Source: Cydia pomonella
Taxonomy: Eukaryota; Arthropoda; Insecta; Lepidoptera; Tortricidae
Assembly: GCF_033807575.1 (NCBI RefSeq)
Contig: NC_084727.1
Span: 3,844,001-3,908,000 of the forward strand
Reading direction: 5' to 3'
DNA length: 64,000 nucleotides
The translations under genes and the position numbers were made by a program. The notes beneath the pieces are model-generated. The model searched no databases. It saw only the letters and a program-made list of their open reading frames with translations, and had not been told where the DNA came from. Shown here in pieces: positions 48,301-60,000 of this stretch; within the stretch, counting starts at the first letter, position 1; each line of letters begins with the position of its first letter.

Positions 48301-51300
48301 ACTGAAGCGCCGTAGACAGTAAAGAGGGGCGCCAAGAGGCAATCCTCCTTCCTCACCATGTTACCTATTTCGAATAGGCTAGCTAGGTTAGAGCGACGCG
48401 CTTAAATTTTAAATGTGCTACTGACGCGAACTGACAAAGATTGGTAACCCCTGCATTAGATCATAGATGCATAGGCATTTATTATCGCAAATATAACTGT
48501 AAATATCACGTAATAACATTTACACACTAGACATAACAGTGTTGTGTTATGCATAGTGTGTAGTGTGTAAATGTTATCATTAATGTCAAATTTCTATGAA
48601 CATATTATGTCGTTTATGATGAGATAATGACGCCTTTTCACTTTGTTCTATTCAAGTCGGTGCGAAGTTAGACGGATTCTAGTTTTGTATATTTTTGAAT
48701 ATTTTATTGTTTTAATTTTTGAGAATACAAAAAGCTATGTTAATGATTGATTTTAATGATTTTAGCTTGCTCTTACTGCAGTCTGAGGAATCTGAGTTTA
48801 CACATTTGACAGTTGTCTATTGAAGTTTGAAGTGATGTGGCTAACAATAAGACGTATCGGTTTATAAATCTAGCGATTATAAACGAATTAGTCGAATCGA
48901 TTTAACTGCCGAGTTTTGCATGTTTGTATTATTTATTTGTATTGTTTCGTTTGTATTATTAATTAACCTTTTTTTAACATCGTAATTAATTGTCATTATT
49001 CTGATTTTGTTTGAAATGTATCGTTTATTATTATATAATCGATTTTTATCAACTTACGGAAATATTATATGAAACTAAACGACTCTGCCACAACACTGTT
49101 TAAAAAAAAAGATAGGTGACATAACTGTTTGCGTGATAAATTATTATAGTAGAATATTCAATAACTAAGATCTAAAAAAATGAAACATATGTTATGTTTC
49201 AGAAAAGCGAAATATGGCTTATGGCTTAGTATTACGGGATTTTATTTATAATTTCAATGGGACATGCGTTTTTATTTTCTACGCGCATTTTCTTGTGACA
49301 AATGTGTGAACTTAGATCTCCCCAACTATACTATAACATCTATTAGATGTTATATTTTAATGATACTATATTGTCAAGGATATTGATAGTGATATTGTAC
49401 TAGCATAAACGTATAATGTTTTAGTTTAGTTTTTTTTCAATAAAAACTTAAGATGCGTATGCAGTTAAGTTTCATTTAAAAATCTTTTTCTATGGCTTTA
49501 CCTTTAGCCGCTCACGAATAAAAACATGCCAAGACACTGCAATTTTGATTGTTAAAATTAAATATATAATAGAATGGCAGACCTTTAAATTACAGCCATC
49601 TGGGTGGCTAGAGAATAGGTCCTAAACCTAAGAAGTCCTTGGGAGTGCCATTCATATTTGAAAAAGTATAATGTGGTCTCAGGACTTCAACAAACCAGAG
49701 GGTAATATTAAATTTTTATTTTTATTTATTTTATTTTCTTTATTTAGAAACAAACAGTCTCTTATATTGATAAATTGTTACAATATAGGGTAATAGTCTT
49801 ATAGACCTACAGTTTCCTTAAATATAGTATGAAAACCATATAACCTAAATATATATAATTACTAAACTAAACCTGAAATTCTAAGTTGCCAAATTGAAGT
49901 AACAAATAATGCTCGTACATCCTAACAAAAATAAAAGCAAAGATGAAGTACATTGCAATAACACTAATAACAAACAATAATTGTAATTAAAGTTAACTAT
50001 CTAATTTAAGTCCATTAATACATTTCAATGTAAGTTGTTTGAAACTACCGAACTTTTCACTGAAAATATCTACATTTTGAAACTTATCATCATACATCCT
50101 GCATGCTCTTCCAATGAAACCGTTTCTCGCATATGCGGTTCGACTACGAGGAATATAAAAGAGGTTCTTCTTTCTACATGTTCTTTTAATTAACTTCGTG
50201 AATAATTTAACCAATTAAATTGACGCGCCATAATTAATAATAAATAGGGTTAGAACTATTTATTTCTCGATGATTTTCACGAATCTAAAGGATTCTATTG
50301 AGTAACTATGAATTATCGTCAGTTCAAAACTATAACAGTTTTAACCCTTAGAACGCCACACGCGCCATGCGCGACCCGTCATCATGCCCCTTGGCGGAAC
50401 GCCCCAACTGACCCGAAATAGCCGCGCGCGCCAGTTGACGATGTTTGCGGTCAAAGGGTAAAGGGTAAGCACACAGCTTATCATCAGCGCCAACCTTTAT
50501 GTCGGTTTACCAATAAACCAACGCTTACGACTAACCTATGCTAAGCTTCTTTCACCTACGAATCAAACGCGACCGTTCACATCCACAGTTACTATTGATA
50601 TTCGAAATGTCTAAGCACGATGATATACTAATGAAGTTCGCACTCACTTAGTCATAAAATTCTTTTTTAGGCGAAGAAATGGAACACGCGAATAAGGAAC
50701 GAAAAGCGGTTTGCGAAATAACGCAAAACGACAACGGAGACGAAATATTCACGTGCCTCACTTGCGGACGGACGTACAACGCCAAGCACCGCTTCACGCA
50801 ACATTACAAACACATACACATGAAACTTAAGAATAAGACTTTTCCTTGTAAAATCTGTGGCATCCAGCTGTTTCCTCATAGGAGATACGCCCATTTGGAA
50901 ACCGCCCATGGCCGTCCTGCTCCCACATGTAACATCTGTGGAAGAAAATTCACTGCACCGCACTTGGTGTTGCACCATCAGAGACAAACTCACATGGGTG
51001 AAAGGAACCACAAATGCGACATTTGCAGTAAAACATTCTTCAATAAAGCGTATTTGAAGAAGCATCAGATAACCCACTCGGATGTGAGGGATTACGCGTG
51101 CGATGTGTGCGGGAAAAAGTTTAGATGGAAAAAGAATTTGGCGTCGCACATGGATATGCATAACGACCTGCGGAGATTCGTGTGTCCGCATTGCGGCGAT
51201 GCTTTCGTTCAGCACAGTAGTCTGGCTTGGCACGTCACTAAACGGCATCCTACGAATGTCTTATAAATAAATAAAATAAAATGCTGTTACTATAAACTAG

Positions 51301-54300
51301 CTTAACTCTAATAGAAATTAAAATAATGAATATCAATTAAGATTAATATTATCATTTCCGTTTCTCGTTCTGATGAACAGATAGGCAATGCCTGAAAACA
51401 TGACTATTTGGGTTCTCACTTATCATACTCAGGATGTAATTTTTGGAGCTTCTAATAGCTTCCCAACAGGAGGCTACTCTGGCTCTGAGGATCGCGAAGA
51501 AGTCAGGTGCACTACAGTATCTAGGCATTTTGAACAGGATACGATAGGCATCATTATATTGTACCCTGATGCTAATGCCCTTGAGACCATTCTTAATAAT
51601 TAAACATTATTCGTCACTCGTCTTTAGTATATTTATAGGCGTTAGGACATCATCATTTTGTAAAGAATAAAATTTTGAGAGTGACTCTAGCACATGACTT
51701 ATAGTGCTTAATAACATTTTCGTTTTCTTTGATTCCTGATGAAACCCCAATTTTATGGAAAAAAGGGTATTGATATTTGTAAACTATTTCCGACAAAGGG
51801 TTTATAATTCTTGAACAAAATCGCCTTTACTAAATAACATAAGTTATTTGAAAATCCAAGTAATGTTCCGTCCCGTAAACACCATCGTTTGTCCCGATGA
51901 CTCTCAGAATCCTTACGATATCTTTCTCTTCTAGGTCTTAATCGCGAAGAGGTTAGTAAAGAATATGCTCAGTTCTGCAAGGTCCTCGTCACTCAGGAAG
52001 GAAAGAACAAATACGCCTGCACTCTTTGCGTTAAACAATTCGACGTGCGAAAGCGCTTAAACGAGCACTACAAGACCGTGCACTTGCGATTGTATCCGAC
52101 GAAAAAAACGCGCCCCTGTGTCATTTGCAAAGAGGAAGTGATACCCAGAAACAGATGGAGGCACATGGAGGAACGCCACGGGTGGCACGCCCCAACTTGC
52201 CCCGACTGCGGCAGAAAATTCTCCTACCCTTTCCAAGTGCCCGTACATCAGAGAGAGGTCCACAACCGTCTGGAGAACCTAACATATGTATGCGAGAAGT
52301 GCGGTGACAAGTTTCCCAGCATGCCAGGGCTAAGACAGCATGAAATTAAGCATTCAAATGTAAGGAATTACAAGTGTGATCAATGCCCAAAGGCATTTAA
52401 AACTATCACTTATTTGAGACAACATTTGGTTCGACATTCGGGTGTCAAAGGACATATCTGTAACGAGTGTGGCGCGGCCTTCTATAACTACAAGGATTTG
52501 TACTCGCACGTCACTGGAAAGCATGTTATTGAGAAGAATTTCAAATGTCAGTTTTGCTCCAAAGCCTTCAAAACTCGAAGACTGTTGAATATCCACGAGA
52601 AAATACACACGGGAGATAAAAAACACAAGTGCCCTGTGTGCGAAAAGGCGTATGTGCAGTCAAACAACTTGAAGTATCACATTAAGAGGCATCATCCGGA
52701 AAAAGTTGTTGAAACTGAAAAGCAACCAATATAAGGGCTACAATGATTATAATGAATGCAAAAACTAAAAATGTTTTTTTTTTTCTTAGGTCATTCCTTG
52801 AGTAGATGCTATAATCTGTATTTTATTCCTTACTGTTCGACAAATTTTGTTCATTATTATTTTTAGAAATACAGTTTACCTTCTTTGTAACTAATTTTTA
52901 TTTATATCATACAGAGTGCATGGGAAAACACGAATGATTTTAACGGCCTATTCGTGATTATATTTGAGAAGGGTCTTTTCAAAAGGGCTTATTTACATGA
53001 GAACTAAGACTAAACGTGATATAAAGTAAAGATAAAGTTAAGTTTCAGAGATCACTAGATTTCTTAACTGAAAACTGTTAAGTTTCAGAGATACTATCTT
53101 CCTTTTTTAAATTCAGTTGTTAGTATGTTAGGGTAACATCAAATAATTTTTTGGGTTAATAATTTCTCGGTCGACTCATATTAACCCAAACACAGTTGTC
53201 AAAAATATTTCTTGACAAATATAGGTAAGACAGCGTTCGTAAAAATGCCTTACTGTTAGGAATCAGGCGGTATAGTACTTTTTACATTGGCATATACAAA
53301 CAATAAACAATACAATACAACAAATCTGTTTCCAATATTTTAGTCTCTTGACAATTCCGCATCTTTACAATATCTTATTCTATTCTAGGGCTACCTTCAA
53401 ATCTAAAACCAGACGTCTCACAATTCTACGAAGTAAAAAATATGAAGGATGGAACTAAATACACTTGCACTATCTGCGACCACGAATTCAAAACGTTTAA
53501 CCACTGGCACCTCCACTACTTTAAAGATCATCTCAAGAAGAAGAGACATCCTTGCGTCATATGTCATAAGGTGTATGCGCCTTGGCAAAGATGGAAACAC
53601 ATGGAGGAGCATGGATGGGAACCTCCTTCATGTAATGCTTGCGGGAAGAAATTTTCCGCCCCGTATCAAGTCGTTGCCCACCAGAGGCAATTCCACATGG
53701 GAGAAAAGAATTATAAGTGCGAACATTGCGGAAAAACGTTCTCCAACCTCAAAAATTTAAAACAACATATCTCGACGCATTCCAAAGTGAACGAATTTAA
53801 ATGCGAATACTGCTCGAAGGAATTTAAATCGGCCAAGTATCTGAGATTACATGCGAAAATACATTTAAATGAGAAGAAATACGTGTGCTCGGTCTGTGAC
53901 AAACCGTATATTCAGTTAAGCAATCTAAAATGGCACATTAGAAAGCATCATCAAGATGTTGATGATGAATCTAGTAAAATAATTAAACATTTAGGAAGTT
54001 AAGAACCAATAATTGATCGATAACGATATTTGTCTAATGCTTTGATTTATTTTTTGCACAATTTTATAACAAATAAGTTTACGCTGTTAATTTTGATTTT
54101 AATTACACTTTTAGGAAGAATGTTGTGCGTTTCTTTTCCAATAGCTTCACTGCTATAAACCCTTCGTTAGTAATTTAACGGTCATGACCACCAACAGGAA
54201 CTGGCATCTGCTATACCTTATGCCTAGTTATTAGTATTACGTAATAGGTAGTTAAATATTAAACATTAATATAATGTGTTTTTTTAACGCTCTTGCAACG

Positions 54301-56989
54301 TCCCTTGGCGCTACGTACTATGGCGTACATTTTCTAAGTAACCTTCAACATTTCCAGTACGGTTTGCTAGCTTATGCCAGAGATATTGGCATATGCATGA
54401 CGTACCTGGGTTCGCCATCTGTCGCGTTCAAAAGGTTTTAACTTTGCTTGCATACTTAACGTTAATCAAAAATGTTGGTGATTGACGATCTGCATTGATT
54501 TACAAGCGATGATGAAATCTAAAATGTAAGTGAATAACTATTAAGAAAATACCTTCATAGGTTGCGTTGGTCATACAATAATTTCAGGAGAACTAGGAGG
54601 CTTTCTTGGCTTTAGAAATACTTTTACATCTTGCTGCTTATGTGTATAATAGACATAATATGTTGCCATCCCGAATATATATATATATATATAGCTGTAA
54701 CATTAGAGGAACATACAAATGTGACAAACGTTATGACAGCAGATCCTCACAATCTGTCCTTCTATTCTAGGGAAGCCCCCAGGATCAAAGCCAAAAAGAG
54801 AAGTGGCTGAATACTGCGACGTAAAGGACAAAGAAGACGGAACTAAATCATACGCTTGCTCTATCTGCGACCGCGAATACAAGAATTGGAACAACTGGCT
54901 GCAACACTATAACCATGTCCATCTCAAACTTAAAAAGAAGACGCATCCTTGCGTCCTATGCCATGAGGAACTAATACCCAGGCACCGCTGGAGTCACATG
55001 GAACAACAGCACGGCTGGAAAGCCCCAACATGCGACGCTTGCGGGAAAAAATTCTCATACCCACACCAAGTACTTAAACATCAGAAGCATTACCATATGG
55101 GGGAAAAGAACCACACGTGCGAGCAATGCGGCCAAGGCTTCTCCGATATCAAAAATTTAAAACAGCACATGTTCAAGCATTCCGATGTTAGAGACTTTAA
55201 ATGCCAATTTTGCTCGAAGGCGTTCAAAACGGCCAAGTATCTGCGGTTGCATGTAAAGATACACTTGAATGATAAGAGATGTGTGTGTCCGGTGTGCCAG
55301 GAAGCGTTTGTGCAGACAGCCAGTCTTAAATATCATATGTCGAAGCGGCATCCTGATTATATTCGGTAGTCAGTTAAGAACCTTCAAGCCTGGAAGCGTA
55401 TAAACATGGAGACGTTCTTTCAAAAAGGGAAGGCAATTTTTTCCTATATTACTGTCAATAGTTAGAGTGATTATAGCAGCATTCTCTCCGTGGGTGTCGT
55501 AACTGTCGTAAGAGACGACTAAGGGATTAGGGCTGAAGTGTGTTTTATGAAACACTTAGCTCTGAAACGCTGACAAGTAGTCTCCAAAAAGAAGGAAAAC
55601 TAATTATAAACCTGCGTCCAAACCGGCACCACACGTACTGACTTGTCATTCCTGTGGATTATGTCAGGGAGGAAAGAGAGGGTGGTACGGGTTCTGGGCA
55701 AGCCCGTGTTGCCATAAAGTCGTCTGTCCAAGGCGCAGCAGCATCCGCGGAGAGGGCACTTCGCCCACCTGCCGTGCAAGTGGGACATAACACGGGGAGT
55801 GGCAGTTACCGGTTATAAATCCGCACGAATAGGCGTCGCATGTGCGGGCGCCAGCGGCCACTCCCGACAGTAGAAGGATCCATCGAAGATCCACCTGCGA
55901 AAACTGCGACTGCGCACAAGATCTGCGCAAAACATACAATATTGACGCGGAACTCAACAGGTTAAACGTCGATATTGCAGCTTTACAGGAGACCAGAATT
56001 GAGGATGAAGGCTCTTTGCGAGAAGCTAACTACACTTTTTACTGGAAGGGCAAGAGTTCTACGGAAACACGGGAGCATGGGGTAGGATTTGCGGTCCGTA
56101 TTTTAATTGTTGATATTGCTAAGTACGTCACAAAATTTGTTTTAACTACATAAATTAATGAAATTGGTAACTAAAATAATAACTATATTTTAGTTAAGAA
56201 TAGATATGTACTTTACCAGTTACTATGTATGTTCAAAATAGAGTTGCGTAACAAAAATATGCTTCCAAATTGGTTTTGTTTAATTTAATTATACCTCCCG
56301 AATTGGATCTGAATAGATTCCAAAAAAACTCTGTCACTGTCATTTCAACATACGATTACCGAAATTTTACGCTATGGATATTCATATTAATTAAAAAAAA
56401 CTTCTAATTTGATATTTATATACCCGGGAGACATTTCATTCGTCTATTTGCATTGCATACTCAGTCGACAGAGAGGCAGATAACAATATTTCGATGTTCG
56501 CGGTAACTGAGGAGATAATAGTTTAATTACGAAACGAAATACCTACGTTTGCTTGAATCCCAATACTAATGTTAATTCTCTTTAGAATTACAAGTGCGTC
56601 CAAGTGCTTACGACCGGTCTGGCCTAGTGGGTAGTGACCCTGCCTATGACGCTGATGGTCCCGGGTTCAAATCCTGGTAAGAGCATATATTTGTGTGATG
56701 AACACGGATACGGTTTCTAAGTCATGGGTGTTTTCTGTGTATTTAAGTATTTATATATATTATATATATCGTTGTCTAGGTACCTACAACACAAGCCTTA
56801 TTGAGCTTACTGTGGGACTTAGTCAATTTGTGTAATAATGTCCTATAATATTTATTTATTATTATTTATTTAAGTGCAAGGTAGAGTGAACATACATACC
56901 AAAAATAATGACTACGTCACCCATTTTTTTTTCTTTATTTAGAAACAAACAGTCTCTTATAAATTATTACAACAATATACATATATTAC

Positions 56990-57035
<46 letters not shown>

Positions 57036-60000
57036 CAATATAGGGTAATCTGACTTATAGACGTAGTTTCCTTAACCTTTCGAGACCTGTGGGCTCCCTG
57101 GGTAGCCAGCTTCTAAAACCAATGATGGAATGTCGCTATATGTATTTGTCCGGGTCTCGAAAGCATAATACCATACGATATAACTTATGTAAGTACGAAA
57201 CTAGAAATATAATTTCTGAGTTGCCTTATCGAAGTTACATAAAAAAACTCGTACAACCGAACCAAAAAATAGATAAATTGTAATAACAAACAAAAAATTC
57301 GGTTAAAGTTTTTTTTTATTTTACCCCCGCCTTACCCTCGGTGACGTAGTATATGCCAAGACACACTCCCCTCAGAGCATTCAAATTCATGCCTGAGTGT
57401 AAAAGAATAGGTATACATTGATAAATTTAAAGTGATCTGCGCTGCGCTCCGCTGGTTTGCGATGGCCTTTACTTGTACTTGTAGTACGATCTACTATTAT
57501 TTAAATTACATATATTAAGTACCTTCATTAGAAGAGTCCTTTAAAATTAAAGCTACCTACGTGAAATTATAATTATAATAAAATTAACTTGTTATATGTT
57601 AATAGATCTCTATCAAAATTAGATTACATTTAAAAAAGATTATTTTGATTTTAACCTTTTTGAAAAAAAAAAGTTTAGTTCTGTTTAATTTATAATATGA
57701 CAAACAAATCCTTATTATAGCCGTTTGATTTGTAGCTGGCCCCGACGGGCTAATCCTTTGTCTATTGTTAAGTAAAACAGGCACGTGCGACTACCTGCAA
57801 AATAAGGGTCGTATAATTCTAACCTCTAAAGCTTTCCGATAACGCGCCTTTATTACGCATGTTGAGGACACATTTTAAACTGGTTCTGTAGCGTTCGACT
57901 CGCCGAAACTCAGTAACCCTAGAGGCCACACAAGAAATCGCAAATTATTTTTACATTTGTTAATTTTGAATCTTATTGCAATTCCTATAGGAGTTGTAAT
58001 TCAATAACCGGTTGAAATGACCGGACCATTTTTATGCAGGTAGTAGCACGTGCGGTTTTGCTTAACAATATACAAAGGATTAGCCCGTCGGGGCCAACTA
58101 CAAATCGAACGACTATACCTCCGTGGTATCAGCTGTTTCTGTTCTATTATATCTGGTATAAAATTACCTAATTAGCACGTGCGGTTTTGCTTAACAATAG
58201 ACAAAGGATTAGCCCGTCGGGGCCAGCTACAAATCGAACGACTATACCTCCTTGGTATCAGCTGTTTCTGTTCTGTTGTATCTGGTATAAAATTACCTAA
58301 TATATTACCATTTCAGGAAGATTATTTCAGGAGATAAAATGTAACGTTTGCAACTAAGAGGTATCAAATTGTCGGTTGTAAATAAGGTTGATTACAAATT
58401 GAAGCTTTATGGAAATAGCGTCTTATTGACAACCGACAATAAGTACCATTTTGATTGCAAACGGCACAAATATAAACCTTACAAGGTTAAAATTAAGAGG
58501 ATTACTTTGACAGGGTACGCCATAATTTAAGCACTTTGCGTTATTTGCGGGACAATAACTGACGACATTCTTGTTGCTAGAAGGGTTGTAACTTATAATA
58601 AGTGCGTGCGTTTTAATAAATGATGAGCGCTTACACAGCATGTGTAAACAACAATGTTTGAACACTGCACCAAAAAACACTACCATATGGCATAACAAAG
58701 CCCCTCACAAATTGTTCATTCTTTTTTAGGGTTGGCCAGCGAGTACATAAAATTCTGCACCTTGATTGAAGAAGATGAATCAATAGCCTTCAATTGCAAT
58801 ATTTGCGATAAGAATTTCAAGAAAAAGATGCTCTTCCGCCAGCACTTCTTAACAGTACATCTAAAGTTAACGAAGAAGTGGAGGGCTTGTGCCATATGCA
58901 AAGTGCAGGTGTCTCCCTATTTGAAGTACAGGCATATGGAAGAGGTCCATGGTCGGAAGGCCCTTACATGCGGTGCGTGTGGAAAAAAATTCCCCTTCCA
59001 GAACCGACTTGAATGGCATCAAAGAGTTCATCACATGGGCGAAAAGGATTATAAATGCGAAAACTGCGACATGGCTTTCAGTACTCGGCAGAGACTCCTC
59101 AGGCATTCTGCTAAACATTCCAATAAAAGGCCCTATATATGCGAGTACTGTTTTAAGCCGTACAAGACTGCGAAGGCTCTTAATGCTCACACGAAGAATC
59201 ACTCGGATGAAGCAAGATATACTTGCGGAATATGCGCTGATACGTTTGTGACGAATGGTATTTTGAAGTACCACTTGCATCAAGCACATCAATGCTGATA
59301 ATGATTCGTCCCTATATTGAATCACAACAAGTGATTGTTAATAGGTTTTTGTCAGGAAAAAATGTGTTGCTTTAAATACCAACATTTCTACTAAAACTCG
59401 ATTGTTAATCCCATAGCTACTAATAGTTTGATATCTAGATTCTTTTGACATACTTTTTGCTATTTATTAGGGCCTACGCTAGCTGACGCGGACGTCCGCC
59501 ACGTGCGCACGCACGCGGGTGCTATTTGTAGGTGAAATCCGCCGGACGCGTCCGCTTCAGTTAGCATTGCTACTGCATACTATTTTTCATTAACCCGCTT
59601 GTCCGCTCCGTGCACCCGCGCCAGCTAGCGTAGGCCCTTATGTAACTAAAGTATCTTCATCGTAATTGAATGTTCAGTTAAGAAAAATCCTGTATTACTA
59701 TTATGTACAATGCTATGGCTTATTCTATACTTTTTGAACTACAATAAATTGTCTTGACTGTAATGGTATTTGTTCATTTATGGAACATGTAACAAGCACT
59801 TTCGGCTGTTGAGAGCATCTTCGGCTTTTTACATTGAATGAAGGGTTTTTAGATTTTTTCGATCCTGCCTGTGATCTTGGCGAATTTTACTCACCAAGAT
59901 CACAGGCAGGATCGAAAAAATGTTTTTTTCTAGGAGAACTTTAGTATAGGTCTGCGTCAACCATTTAGATGATGCGTTTGGCAAAAAAAGTTTATGGTCA

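Larger units (their letters stand above)
55370..58729 (+). other. Spacer between cassettes G and H
   Basis: The spacer contains an RTE-type LINE 5' fragment (55470-56120), a SINE (56610-56872), a LINE tail with an (at)n microsatellite (56926-57080) and the start of the H duplication block near 57600 with its own inserted element (57716-58302). The ORF at 58348-58530 has no recognised domain. Confidence 0.6.

Noticed and set aside
52125..52307. Plus ORF in another frame of cassette E
   Set aside because: Shadow of the finger exon.
56994..57031. (at)n tract as an origin or regulatory site
   Set aside because: Simple microsatellite within a LINE tail.
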